From NCBI GenBank assembly GCA_007748055.1, contig CP036279.1:2418001-2482000 (forward strand): a stretch of DNA of 64,000 bases, given 5' to 3'. Position numbers and translations under genes: made by a program. Of the stretch, positions 9,019 through 18,682 are shown in pieces. The stretch's first letter is position 1; each line of letters opens with the position of its first letter. The notes below the pieces were generated by a model, which was not told the DNA's origin, did no database searches, and was given only the letters and a program-made list of their open reading frames with translations. The stretch comes from Kolteria novifilia (GTDB lineage: Bacteria > Planctomycetota > Planctomycetia > Kolteriales > Kolteriaceae).

Positions 9019-9354
9019 TCATTTTGGTCCACTCGCAACCGACTGACTCGGCCCTTCGAATCGTCTCCGTCCACTCGCTGCGATAGCGACGATAGCTGCG
9101 GCTTCGCCCAAGATGTACTTCACGTCATGAGCACCATCGATTTGATCGCATTGATTTCTCAGTGAATCTGGATCATGAAGCGAGCGGATTAGGTCACCCC
9201 ATGGAAGGTCTTTGCGAATCTGCCGCAACGTCTTGTGCAGGCACATCTCGATTTGGAACGCCACGTCCTCAGCAGGACGACCATCCCGAATCGATTGAGC
9301 GACGGATTGCCACCGACGTGCTTTTGATGAATCGAGATATTCGTTTTCCGCCAC
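9019..9354 (-). CDS. Hypothetical protein upstream of the XRE-ImmA/PIN pair
   Basis: A 111-aa ORF with a GTG start and GGTGGGAG about ten bases upstream. It reads on the same strand as the XRE-ImmA gene and ends 45 bases before it. The sequence (DGRPAEDVAFQIEMCLHKTL, KDLPWGDLIRSLHD) is balanced in composition and predicted mostly helical. I recognise no family. It could be a third member of the same operon. Confidence 0.5.
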   Translation of the reverse strand: MAENEYLDSSKARRWQSVAQSIRDGRPAEDVAFQIEMCLHKTLRQIRKDLPWGDLIRSLHDPDSLRNQCDQIDGAHDVKYILGEAAAIVAIAASGRRRFEGPSQSVASGPK

Positions 9355-9715
9355 GGCTCAGTGGCTCCCACCTGCTGACAGCTCTTGACATTACTCGGCT
9401 TCATTATCGGCTAAAGATTGACATTGTCAATACTGGGCGGCATTGAGGCTGAGGATCTGCAAAGGCGATTCTGGGTGAAATCGTCGGTAAACCGTTCTGG
9501 AACAAGTAGCCAAGTAGGGTGGGTCTTGACGCACGATCTTCTCCACACACCGACCTTGAGCGTCCCGCACGAGGCGTCGATGCGCTAACCGATCGAGTGG
9601 CCGCGGATCAAACCGCGCGACTTGTGCCAGCCTTTGAATTGGGACGAGGAATTCCTCGGCATTGAGTCGACCGGGGACCAGGGTCAGCGCATACTAAGTG
9701 GCTCTCCCTGAAAGA
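9355..9715. other. Intergenic stretch, one short repeat
   Basis: No supported gene. GTAGGGTGGGTCTTGACGCAC lies at about 9516-9536 and has a near-copy at 28268-28290. The promoter of the 9354-7147 minus-strand group probably lies near the right of 9354, but no clear hexamers were seen. Confidence 0.4.
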
Positions 9716-10082
9716 ACGTCGGAAGACGTCTTTGGCGGGGATGCCGTTGGGAAGCTCGAGCGTCCCCAGCAGCAAGTCCTTCTTCATGCGTGCCCACTTC
9801 GCGATGCCGGTCGGGCCGCTCGCTCCCGCGAGCAGACCCATCACCGCAATCACCATCACGCTGACCAACAGATGACGATGATTGAACGACGAGCGTGGGG
9901 CTTCCAAATCCTCAAAGTGAGTGATGACTTCCTCAAGAGCGGCGCGAACGTCCTTGCTCATCGGGAACGTACCTTGCATGCTCACGATCTCTCGGTCCCA
10001 TGCAAGACGTTCTATTCATCGGTCACCACCGGCGATACACTTCCCCTCTTGCTCAGACTTCCGAAACGGCGCGCTGGCCCTG
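9716..10082 (-). pseudogene. ISAs1-family transposase, N-terminal fragment
   Basis: From about 9985 leftward the frame reads MSKDVRAALEEVITHFEDLE, MVIAVMGLLAGASGPTG and LLLGTLELPNGIPAKDVFRR. This is the start of an ISAs1 (H-repeat-associated) transposase, here only about 90 of roughly 380 residues, before homology stops at 9716. The segment from 9985 to 10082 carries the IS end, finishing GCGCGCTGGCCCTG. A second fragment of the same family is at 53234-53653. Confidence 0.8.
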
Positions 10083-10165
10083 GGAACGATCGGGACCAAC
10101 GTCCCCATCTTCCCAAATCGCCACAAGACGTGAATGAGCCCCGCCATTGTCAACCGCCGTCAACA
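10083..10165 (-). mobile_element. IS21-type left-end remnant
   Basis: Read on the minus strand, this is TGTTGACGGCGGTTGA followed by CATTCACGTCTTGTGGCG and GATGGGGACGTTGGTCCCGA, matching the left ends of the IS21 copies at 46366 and 47100. Only about 83 bases remain, squeezed between ISAs1 and IS256 fragments. Confidence 0.75.
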
Positions 10166-10310
10166 CTCGCACGCGCCGCTCAGAAGGGGTGGCGACGACT
10201 CAACGGCTACGAGAAGATCATCCCCCTGCTCGAAGGAAAGACGTTCGTTGACGGAGACCTGCAGGACGCCGCTTGAACTTCCTCAGAACACAACTGTTGA
10301 CAGTATCGCC
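10166..10310 (+). pseudogene. IS256-family 3'-end remnant
   Basis: The frame encodes [20 protein letters not shown] and [13 protein letters not shown], then a stop at 10276 and a tail ending TTGACAGTATC. It is a near-identical copy of the last 145 bases of the fragment at 6362-6934 and is far too short for function. Confidence 0.85.
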
Positions 10311-10396
10311 GAAATCTTTCGCAATCGCCGACAGTTTCCAAGGATCGTTGGGTCACGACCTGACCTACGAATTGAAGAAACGAGCCCCCAACGGCG

Positions 10397-13300
10397 CTAC
10401 GCGGCGGCGAGGCCGAGGGCGATTTGCTTGACCTGCTTGAGGTTGAGCTTGCCGGAACCGAGAACGGGGAGTTCCTCGATCTCGTGGAAGGCGGTGCGGG
10501 CGGGGACCCAAAGAGACGGAACGTCGCTCTCGCGGAGTCGTTGCCATACCTCCTCGATCGGTTTCTCCCACTTCGTGTGGAGGACCAGAAGCCGTTCGCC
10601 CTTCTTCTCGTCGGGCACGCCGACCACGACGCAGAGCCGATCGTGAGTCTCGAGAATCTCGTGGATGAGATCCTCGACCTTCCCGTGGGGAACCATCTCG
10701 CCACCAATCTTACTGAAGCGACTCATTCGGTCGGTGATGGTGATGAAGCCGGCGTCGTCGAGCCGGGCGATGTCGCCGGTGACGTACCAGTTGTTGCGAA
10801 TCGCCTCGGCGGTCATCTCGGGCTTGCCGAGATAGCCGTGCATGACGTTGGGGCCCTTGATGAGCAGGAGACCCTCCTCGCCGGTGGGCAGGGGTTGGAA
10901 GGTATCGGGATCGACGACGCGGACGGCCTGACCGGGCAACGGATGGCCGATCGTTCCGGGCTTGTGTCCGATTTGGAGATGATCGTCGGTCGGTTCGTTG
11001 GGCCGATTGCAGGAGACGACCGGCGAGAGTTCGGTGCAGCCGTAGCCTTCGACCGGAGCGACGCCGAACTTCGCCTCGAACTGCTCGGCGACTTTGCGCG
11101 GCAGCTTCTCGGCGCCGCAGATGATCAGCCGCATCGTCTCGAATTCGTCGGGAGACGACTTGCGCATGTGGCCGCGAAGGAAGGTCGCGGTCGACGGGAA
11201 GATCGTCGCTCGGTACTTCTTGATGAGTTTGCCGATGACGTCGGGTTCGAGCGGGCTGTAGTGGTAGACCGCGGGGATGCCGATCGAGATTGGGAGCCAA
11301 AGGCTCGCGGTGTAGCCGAACGAATGGAAGAAGGGGAGCACGCCCATCATCACGTCACGCTTGGTGGTGTCGAGCACTTGGCGAATCTGTTCGACATTGG
11401 AGGTGACGTTGTGATTGGTGAGCACGACGCCCTTGGGGTCGCCCGTCGATCCGCTGGAGAAGATGATGGTCGCGACGTCGTCCATCGAGATCTTCGGGGA
11501 CTGGAGGATGAACTTCTCGGTGGCCCAAGTGGGAAGAATTCGAGCGAGGAGCCCGAAGACTTTATCCCGTCGAGCGAGATGGCCGCGAACGTCCTCGAGG
11601 TAAACGATCTCCGCGTCGGGATTGAGTTTCACCTTCGCGAGGAACTTCTTGGAGGTGATGACTTGCTTGATGCCGCATTGGCGAATGCAACTGTTGATGA
11701 CCTCTTCGCCGATGCTGTAATTGAGATTGACCGGGACGCGGCCCATCATCGCGATGGCGATGTTCGAAAGGGCTCCCCCGACCGACGGCGGCAGCAGCAT
11801 GCCGACATGTTGTTGCGGATAGAGTACGCGTTTGAGGAGCCGATTGAGGATGACCGCCCGCATCAAGGCCTGACCGTTGGACATCATCGGGGTGAGCGAG
11901 TCGGCCATCGCCTTTCGGAATGGTCGACGACGCATCTGCCGCAGGAACTCGTGATGGGGAGGATGGCGGTCCTCCTTGCTGTGATCGAAGGCTTCCACGG
12001 AGAGAAGTTGAACCCGCTCGCGGATCGTCGCGAGTTTCGAGTCGGCGGGCATCGAGTGGCCGAAGACGACGGTGACGTGCCGGCCGAAGAGGGGTCCCTT
12101 GAGATAGCCGCCGCCCTCGAAGCTGAGAGCCGTCCCCCACATCCCGTGCATGTAGCCGGGAATGATGACGGTATCCTTGGGCGCGCGGCGCATGATCAAC
12201 TCGAGCCCACGTTGGAAGGGCTGCATGATCCCGATCCGGCTGATACCGCCTTCGGGAAAGATGCCGACGATTTCTCCCTCGTTGAGGGCCTCGGTGGCGA
12301 GCCGCAGGGCCGCGCCGATCTCCGACTTGGAAGCGTCGCCGCGAATCGGAATGGCCTTGGTCATCCTGCCCATCCAGTTGAGGAAGGTCAGGTCGTGGAG
12401 TTTCTTGTCGACGAGGAAGCGGACAAACCGCGGGATGCTGGCGCACGCGATGCTTCCGTCCCCGTAGGAGACGTGATTGAAGACAACAACCGCCGGCCCC
12501 GTCTGCGGGATGTGATCCGCGCCGACGATCCGCAGGCGAACCAGGGCCAGGGTGATGAGGTTCGAACCACAGCGGCAGAAGTAACGCGTGTATTGTTTGA
12601 AAACAAAGTAAACCAAGCCGGCCAACGCGACGGCACTGATCAGAAGGTGAAGCCACGTCGGCAGGCCGATCGCCGCGGTCAGCAGCGATAGGACGCAAGC
12701 CACCGCCATCGCGCCGAGCGACAGAACGTCGGCGACCGCGAGGAGGGTACCGCGTTGTTCGGCGGGAGCCATCACGCTCGGGAAGGCCGACAACGCGGGA
12801 AAGGTCGCGCCGGCCGCGAACCCCGTCAGCATGAGCATCGCGATTGTCACGCTCATCCAGGGCGTGACCACCAACGTGATCGCGGCGGTGACAAGCGTCA
12901 GGAGGCACCAAAGTCCCGCGACGAACGGTACCAGGCCGATGTCCGGAAGTCCGCGAAGTAGGCTTCCCCCAAACAGAACTCCCAAGCCCACGGCGATCAA
13001 CAACGGAACCGCCAGGAATAGGGGCGCGGAGAACGAGCCGGTCAGGGCCGAGCCGGCACCGAAGAAGTTCAACGTCATGAAGAGGGCGACGCCGCTAAAG
13101 AGAGCGCGAGCGATGATCGCGGGCCAAGTCGTTCCGGTCGAGATCGCGGTCGCGAGTCCGTGCTTCCAGGCGTTGATGGGATTGACCGCGGGGCGCAAGG
13201 GGGCCGAGGGGTCGACCGAGTCGACGTCCTTGAGGAGCCAACTGACAGCAACCGCGCCGAGGGAGAAGAGGGGCACGAGCAGCAAGAGCCAGTTGCTCAC

Positions 13301-13798
13301 CAGGCCGAGGTAGGCCAACTCCAAGCCGACGAGGGCGCCGGCGACCGAGGCGGCCTGGGCAAGTCCGAACCCGAGCGGTGTCTCCCGCTCGGCCAGTAGC
13401 TCGGGCACGATGCCGAGTCCGGCTGGGTGAGCCAGCGCGAAGAGGGTGCCCGTCGAGAGGGCCCAAAGTATCAGCAGCGCCCAGGAACTCGCCGATCCGG
13501 GCGTTTCGAGAGCGAAGGGGAGCAACAGACAACCGATGCTGACGAGGACCAGTTCGAGCCCTCGGACCACGCGAAGAACTCGTTGCTTCGCCGCCCGAGT
13601 GGCGATCACGCCGGCGACGGCGCTGATGGCGAGACTGGGCAGGAGAAAGGCGAGCGAGCACCAGACGGCCGCCAGCACGAGCGAGAATCCCGACTGGAGG
13701 ACTCCTGAGGCTGTCACGAAGCCGACGGAGAGCGCGACCTTTGCCGAAGTGGCGAGGAACTGGCTTGCCAAGAGATAGCGGGAACCCTTCGGTAACAT
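10397..13798 (-). CDS. MFS transporter / PlsC acyltransferase / AMP-dependent acyl ligase fusion (Aas-LplT type)
   Basis: About 1133 aa in three parts. Residues 1-400 are a 12-helix MFS-like membrane domain resembling the lysophospholipid flippase LplT. The middle has the PlsC acyltransferase motif NHVSYGD (H-x4-D) and a later FPEGGISR block. The C-terminal 500 residues are an acyl-AMP ligase with IIFSSGSTGDPKGVVLTNHN as the phosphate loop, EGYGCTELSPVVS and YVTGDIARLDDAGFI. The combination fits uptake and re-acylation of lysophospholipid at the inner membrane, as done by LplT plus Aas in enterobacteria. An ATG at 13849 would add 17 residues with no membrane character; MLPKGSRYLLASQF at 13798 is more typical, although neither start has a strong ribosome binding site. 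It stands alone on the minus strand, divergent from the TPR gene. Confidence 0.9.
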   Translation of the reverse strand: MLPKGSRYLLASQFLATSAKVALSVGFVTASGVLQSGFSLVLAAVWCSLAFLLPSLAISAVAGVIATRAAKQRVLRVVRGLELVLVSIGCLLLPFALETPGSASSWALLILWALSTGTLFALAHPAGLGIVPELLAERETPLGFGLAQAASVAGALVGLELAYLGLVSNWLLLLVPLFSLGAVAVSWLLKDVDSVDPSAPLRPAVNPINAWKHGLATAISTGTTWPAIIARALFSGVALFMTLNFFGAGSALTGSFSAPLFLAVPLLIAVGLGVLFGGSLLRGLPDIGLVPFVAGLWCLLTLVTAAITLVVTPWMSVTIAMLMLTGFAAGATFPALSAFPSVMAPAEQRGTLLAVADVLSLGAMAVACVLSLLTAAIGLPTWLHLLISAVALAGLVYFVFKQYTRYFCRCGSNLITLALVRLRIVGADHIPQTGPAVVVFNHVSYGDGSIACASIPRFVRFLVDKKLHDLTFLNWMGRMTKAIPIRGDASKSEIGAALRLATEALNEGEIVGIFPEGGISRIGIMQPFQRGLELIMRRAPKDTVIIPGYMHGMWGTALSFEGGGYLKGPLFGRHVTVVFGHSMPADSKLATIRERVQLLSVEAFDHSKEDRHPPHHEFLRQMRRRPFRKAMADSLTPMMSNGQALMRAVILNRLLKRVLYPQQHVGMLLPPSVGGALSNIAIAMMGRVPVNLNYSIGEEVINSCIRQCGIKQVITSKKFLAKVKLNPDAEIVYLEDVRGHLARRDKVFGLLARILPTWATEKFILQSPKISMDDVATIIFSSGSTGDPKGVVLTNHNVTSNVEQIRQVLDTTKRDVMMGVLPFFHSFGYTASLWLPISIGIPAVYHYSPLEPDVIGKLIKKYRATIFPSTATFLRGHMRKSSPDEFETMRLIICGAEKLPRKVAEQFEAKFGVAPVEGYGCTELSPVVSCNRPNEPTDDHLQIGHKPGTIGHPLPGQAVRVVDPDTFQPLPTGEEGLLLIKGPNVMHGYLGKPEMTAEAIRNNWYVTGDIARLDDAGFITITDRMSRFSKIGGEMVPHGKVEDLIHEILETHDRLCVVVGVPDEKKGERLLVLHTKWEKPIEEVWQRLRESDVPSLWVPARTAFHEIEELPVLGSGKLNLKQVKQIALGLAAA

Positions 13799-14089
13799 CG
13801 CGTTAGTTCGACTCCCTGCGGCCAATGCGGTTTTGGGTGATAAGAGCATGGGCTTGCCAGTTTCTCCATGTGGACCAGATTGCCATATTAAGAAGCCGCG
13901 ATCAGCCCCATTTCGTTCGCGAGCGCTTTCGAGACGCTCAAGCGACCAGGCTGCATTCGATGGCCGGTGGTCGGTGGTCCCGGCGTGTCACGATTACAAG
14001 CCCCAAGAACTACACCCTTTTCGATGCCTTGCGTCAAGAGGGGGATCTGTGGTGACATGAGAGACGGGGATCGAAAGGAGAGTTGACCG

Positions 14090-16465
14090 ATGTCGTCGAT
14101 CGAATCGAGGCTTCGCGAGGGCTTGGCGCATCATCGCGCCGGCCGTCTCGGCGACGCGGAAAAGGCCTATCGTGTCGTCCTCGAACGATCTCCCAAGCAC
14201 CCCGACGCGCTCTATCTCTTGGGAACCATTCACTTTCAGCGAGGGACACTCGGGTCCGCGGCGCTCTTCCTGCGCCGGTCGCTGACCGAACGCCCCGATC
14301 AGCCGGATGCGCTGAACAGCTACGGACTGGTGCTGCTGGGGCAGGGAAAGCCCGCCGAGGCCGAGAAGCGATTCCGTCGGGCGACACAGCTCAGGCCTGA
14401 TGCTTCGGAGCACCTTTACAACCTCGGAAATAGTTTGCGGGAGTTGGGGAGAGTTGAGGAAGCGGCCGACGCCTTCACGCGGGCTGTTTCCCTGCGAACC
14501 GACTTCGCCGAAGCCCACGATCACCTCGCGCTCGCGCTTCGGGCACAGGGGCGACTGGCCGATGCCCTCGCGAGCGCCGAGGCGGCGATCACCGCCAATC
14601 GTGCCTTGGTCTCCGCTCACGTCACGCGTGGAAGTGTTTTGAAATCGCTCGGGCGAATTGACGACGCCGTCGCCTCCTTCGACCAAGCCATCGCGCTCAA
14701 TGGGAAGGCCGCCGAAGCCTACGGCAACCGGGGCATCTGCCAGGCGCTCTTGGGCAATTGGGGAGAGGCGGAGGAGGATTGTCGGAAGGGGCTAAGCCTC
14801 AATCCGGAGAGTCCCATCGCGCACAACAACCTCGGGATCGTCTTGCACGAGTCGGGCCGTGTCGAGCAAGCGGCGGAAGCCTTTTCCACAGCGGTTCGGC
14901 TCGACGAAACGTTCGTCGATGCGCGGGTGAACCTCGGGACAGCCCTTTACAAGAGCCAGCGGGTCAGCGACGCGATCGCCGCGTTTCGGGCGGCGCTGGA
15001 GATCGATCCCAATGAGCCGTCGGCCCTTAGGAATCTGGGCAACCTGTTGGCGGATCTCGACTGGCTCGACGAAGCGAAAGTGGCGTACGGCCGGCTGCGA
15101 GCACTCGATCCGACCGATCGCTTGTTGGCGTTCCGGGTCGATTGTTGCCTCTGTCCGCTGGTGTTTCCGGACTCGGGAGCGATCGCCGAGTATCGGGAGG
15201 GACTTCGGCTCGATCTGGAGCGTGCCGCCGAGCAGCCACTGACCGACGATTGGACGGCGCTGGTGGAACTCGACATTCGCCCGAGCTTCAACCTACCGTT
15301 TCATGGGGGAGACGATCGACCACTCAAGGAGGCGTTCGCGAAGGTGGTGGCGCCGACCTTCGGGGATCGCGAGCCACCGACGCCCAAGCCGGGACGGCCC
15401 CGGATCGGATTTGTCGTCACACCGGGGCACGAGTCGATCTTTTTGCGGTCGATCGGCGCGTTCTTCGGGCAATTCGATCCAAGCATGTTTCAGTCGGTGA
15501 TCGTTTGCAGCCCGCTTGGCCAACACCGGATCGCGAAGGAACTCGATGGCACGCCGGTCGAGTACTTGGTCTATCCGGCGAATCTCCGGCAAGCGGCTCG
15601 CGCCATCGCCGAGGCCGGCTTGCACTTGCTCTACTACTTCGAGGTCGGTACCGACGCGCTGAACTACTGCTTGCCTTTTCTCCGGCTCGCTCCGCGACAG
15701 TGCACCTCCTGGGGGATCCAGGTGACCAGTGGGATTCCCGCGATGGACTACTACATCTCCAGTCGTCGTTTCGAGCCGGAAGATGCCGCGTCGCACTACA
15801 GCGAGGAGTTGTTGCTTCTCGAGACGATGCTCTCGTACCAGAAGCGCATGCAGCCCCCGAAAGTCCTCACACCACGAAGCCACTACGGGTTGCCGGACGA
15901 CAAGCGGCTGTATCTCTGTTTCCAACACGTCGGCAAGCTCCATCCCGACTTCGATGAGATCTTGGCGGGGATTCTGCGCGAGGACAATGAGGGAGTGGTG
16001 GTTCTCTCGGCGGGAAAGCAATTGGGGGCCGCGGAACGCTTGCGGGCGCGGTTCGATCATCGACTGGGCGAGGTGGCCGAGCGAATCGTCCTGCTGCCTC
16101 CCCAGCGTGGCGACGACTACAGCAGTCTCGTCATGCAAGCCGATGCGCTGCTGGATCCCCCTCACTTTGGAGGCGTCAATTCGACCTACGACGGGCTATC
16201 GCTGAATCGGCCGATCGTCACCATGCCCTCCGCGCAGCATCGGGGGCGCTATACCTCGGGTTGCTACGAGGTCATGGGAGTGGGCGAATGCGTTGTCGAT
16301 AGCCAGGAAGCCTACATTGAACGGGCAACCAAGATTGCATGCGATCGCGGCTACCGCGATCGTCTCGAGGCGGAGCTCGCTGGCGCGACGTCGATCCTCT
16401 TTGAGAACCCCGCTGCGGCCGGAGAACTGGCCGACGGTCTCCTCCGCATCGCTCATGGAGACTGA
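14090..16465 (+). CDS. TPR-repeat glycosyltransferase, GT41/SPINDLY-like
   Basis: A 791-aa protein. Residues 1 to about 340 are tandem TPRs, recognisable in phrases such as YLLGTIHFQRGTLGSAALFL, YNLGNSLRELGRVEEAADAF and NNLGIVLHESGRVEQAAEAF. The rest is a glycosyltransferase of the O-GlcNAc-transferase-like type: RIGFVVTPGHESIFLRSIG, then LYLCFQHVGKLHPDFDEILA, DALLDPPHFGGVNSTYDGLS and RPIVTMPSAQHRGRYTSGCY. GGAG lies nine bases before the ATG. Bacterial relatives modify proteins or help make surface glycans; the acceptor here is unknown. No partner genes adjoin it. Confidence 0.85.
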   Translation: MSSIESRLREGLAHHRAGRLGDAEKAYRVVLERSPKHPDALYLLGTIHFQRGTLGSAALFLRRSLTERPDQPDALNSYGLVLLGQGKPAEAEKRFRRATQLRPDASEHLYNLGNSLRELGRVEEAADAFTRAVSLRTDFAEAHDHLALALRAQGRLADALASAEAAITANRALVSAHVTRGSVLKSLGRIDDAVASFDQAIALNGKAAEAYGNRGICQALLGNWGEAEEDCRKGLSLNPESPIAHNNLGIVLHESGRVEQAAEAFSTAVRLDETFVDARVNLGTALYKSQRVSDAIAAFRAALEIDPNEPSALRNLGNLLADLDWLDEAKVAYGRLRALDPTDRLLAFRVDCCLCPLVFPDSGAIAEYREGLRLDLERAAEQPLTDDWTALVELDIRPSFNLPFHGGDDRPLKEAFAKVVAPTFGDREPPTPKPGRPRIGFVVTPGHESIFLRSIGAFFGQFDPSMFQSVIVCSPLGQHRIAKELDGTPVEYLVYPANLRQAARAIAEAGLHLLYYFEVGTDALNYCLPFLRLAPRQCTSWGIQVTSGIPAMDYYISSRRFEPEDAASHYSEELLLLETMLSYQKRMQPPKVLTPRSHYGLPDDKRLYLCFQHVGKLHPDFDEILAGILREDNEGVVVLSAGKQLGAAERLRARFDHRLGEVAERIVLLPPQRGDDYSSLVMQADALLDPPHFGGVNSTYDGLSLNRPIVTMPSAQHRGRYTSGCYEVMGVGECVVDSQEAYIERATKIACDRGYRDRLEAELAGATSILFENPAAAGELADGLLRIAHGD

Positions 16466-17304
16466 GCGCGGAAAACGGCATTCCGCGAGATTTCCTCAAG
16501 TTTCCTCACGACGCGAACCGAGATCGATCGTGGAGCCGAGCGCCCGACGATGGGCGCTTTCCCACCTTTCTTCCTGGGTTCGGTGGAACGATGAGCCGGA
16601 TTTCTTCCGCGAACACGGGACTCGCGATCGACTCGCTCGCCCCAAGGGCCACCCGGCGAGAGGGCGGGGCAGGATTTCGTCAACACCAACATGGTGATGG
16701 TGCCCGTCACTTTCCCGACCAAGATGACGACGTCGTCGTCGTCGATCTCGCCGAGGAGCATCGTTTCACGCCCGCTTCCGGAGCGGCTTCCTACCGTACG
16801 TCCGAGTCCACGGGCGGTGATGGCGATTCACCCGTGCTCGAGGATGTCGCGTTAGGTCAGATCATCGATGTGATCGTCTAACAGGCCGTTCAGGCTACTA
16901 AGCCCCGTGGCGTATTCTTGGGGGTATAAATCCCATCATCGCCAGCCCCAAATTCCGCTTCTCGAACACCGCCAACGAGTTCCGGTCGCACGTGATCCTT
17001 TCGAGGTGGTTCGGGCGAAGTAATTCTAGTGGCCCTGATTTGAAGATTTGTGGTCGGTCACCGGTTATTAGAGGAAAACAATGGGCGTGCGTCCTCAAAA
17101 TAGACTATCCTTTAGAGGCTTGTTCCAGCAAAAGTGGATCGTCATCTCGTTAGGACGTCGTCCGTATTCGTACGCCATCGCCGAGGGCGCTGGTGATGGT
17201 TAAGACGGCACCCTCGGTGTCACTGGTAGCGTGGAGTCCGACCGCGGGTTGAGAAACGTGGTCGATCTCGTTAGCTACATGTTCCATAATCGTGGGAAAG
17301 GCGG
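16466..17304. other. Long intergenic stretch, no supported gene
   Basis: About 840 bases. Short ORFs on both strands lack recognisable motifs or ribosome sites. The part at 16660-16880 has coding-like codon bias in two frames and could be a decayed small gene, but nothing identifies it. The promoter for the receiver-kinase gene should lie near the right end. Confidence 0.35.
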
Positions 17305-18582
17305 ATGCAACAGCAGGAACTAAAGATGTTCGATCTGCGCGAACAGGTGGGGCGCGACGCCGCTCATGTGTTAATTGTTGATGACGAGCCCATCAACAAC
17401 TTGGTTCTTCAAGAGACACTGAATCCACTCGGCTTCACCACGACGGTCGCGGAAAATGGCCGAGCCGCGTTGGAAGCCGTCGACGCTCAGCGACCAAACT
17501 TGATCCTGCTCGATGTCATGATGCCGGTGATGGACGGGTTCGAGACCTGCACGCGGCTGAAGGCTTCCAAAGAAGCAAAACCCATCCCGGTGCTCTTTCT
17601 CACGGCGCTGACCGATCTGGAGTCGAGGGTTCGCGCTTTCGAAGTCGGGGCGGCCGACGTTCTGTCGAAGCCCTTTCAGGAAGCCGAGTTGCTCGCCCGC
17701 GTCAGCGCTCATTTGCGGCTGTACTTTCAGCAGCAGGATCTCACCCACTATGCCGACGGGCTTCAGGAAATGGTCGAGCAACGCACTCGAATGCTCATCC
17801 ACTCCGACCGCTTGGTCACCCTCGGCACGATGTCGGCCAAGATCATTCACGAGATTCAAAACCCGCTGACGACCGTCATGGGCCAACTCCAGTTGGGAAA
17901 ACTGGCGCTCGACTCGATGCGCCGCATTCATGCCGAGCCGACGCCTGCTTCGAAGGAAGCGGTTCTCGAGCGCATCGCCGACGTTGAGGAGTCGTTGGGG
18001 GAAGCGGCCGAAGCCGCCGGACGGATCACGTCGATCGCCGACGGGCTAAGACGCTACGCGCGGAAGGGGGGGCAATCTCACAAGGGGACCGCCGCGCCGT
18101 TGGCCGAGATCATTTCCCGGGCCATCGAGATCGTCAGGCCTCGCGTGCGCGTTGCCGTCTCGTTTGACATCGATGTGCAGGAGGGGCTCATGCTTCGCTG
18201 CGACGTGCAGGCGATGCAACAAGCCTTCGCCAACCTGATCGTCAACTCTTCCGACGCCATCGAACCTGACCATGGCACCGTCTCCATCAAGGCGTGGAGC
18301 GAGAACAACCTCGCGGTCGTTGACTACAGGGACGATGGCCCCGGAATCCCCGAAGCGATCGGTGAACGTGTCTTCGAGCCCTTCTTCACCACCAAGGATG
18401 AGTCAAGAGGAACTGGGTTGGGCATGATGATCGTCTCGGAGATCTTCCGCAGCCATGGCGGTAACATCAGGCTCCGTCAGGATGTCGCCAAGGGGGCGGC
18501 GTTCCGGATCACGATCGCTGGTCTCGTCGGCGCGGTCGGGAAGGGGCCTCGTCCGGAACCAAATAAAACGTCCGTGAGATAG
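17305..18582 (+). CDS. Hybrid receiver-histidine kinase
   Basis: A 425-aa soluble protein with an N-terminal receiver domain (VLIVDDEPINN; phospho-acceptor D70 in LILLDVMMP; K122 in LSKPF), a linker helix, a HisKA dimerisation helix with the autophosphorylated histidine H182 in KIIHEIQNPLTT, and a HATPase domain with VIVNSSDAI (N box), DDGPGIPE (G1), FEPFFTTK (F box) and GTGLGMMIVSEI (G2). No membrane segments are present, so it probably reads a phosphate signal from an upstream kinase. ATGs at 17305 and 17326 are both usable. The single-domain response regulator 30 bases downstream is a natural partner. Confidence 0.9.
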   Translation: MQQQELKMFDLREQVGRDAAHVLIVDDEPINNLVLQETLNPLGFTTTVAENGRAALEAVDAQRPNLILLDVMMPVMDGFETCTRLKASKEAKPIPVLFLTALTDLESRVRAFEVGAADVLSKPFQEAELLARVSAHLRLYFQQQDLTHYADGLQEMVEQRTRMLIHSDRLVTLGTMSAKIIHEIQNPLTTVMGQLQLGKLALDSMRRIHAEPTPASKEAVLERIADVEESLGEAAEAAGRITSIADGLRRYARKGGQSHKGTAAPLAEIISRAIEIVRPRVRVAVSFDIDVQEGLMLRCDVQAMQQAFANLIVNSSDAIEPDHGTVSIKAWSENNLAVVDYRDDGPGIPEAIGERVFEPFFTTKDESRGTGLGMMIVSEIFRSHGGNIRLRQDVAKGAAFRITIAGLVGAVGKGPRPEPNKTSVR

Positions 18583-18682
18583 GATTGGTCAAGGGCGATC
18601 GCCAGGACGCTTCATGGTAAGAGTCGACCTGGGGACGCGTCTTGACCTCGAATCTTCAACAACGCAGGACCGGAGTCTGACA

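Noticed and set aside
10424-12691. 755-codon plus-strand ORF opposite the acyltransferase fusion
   Set aside because: It is a shadow frame of a clearly assigned minus-strand gene, with E/D/R-rich low-information sequence.
13795-13830. Possible tRNA T-arm (GTTCGACTCCC)
   Set aside because: There is no matching acceptor stem or anticodon arm around it.
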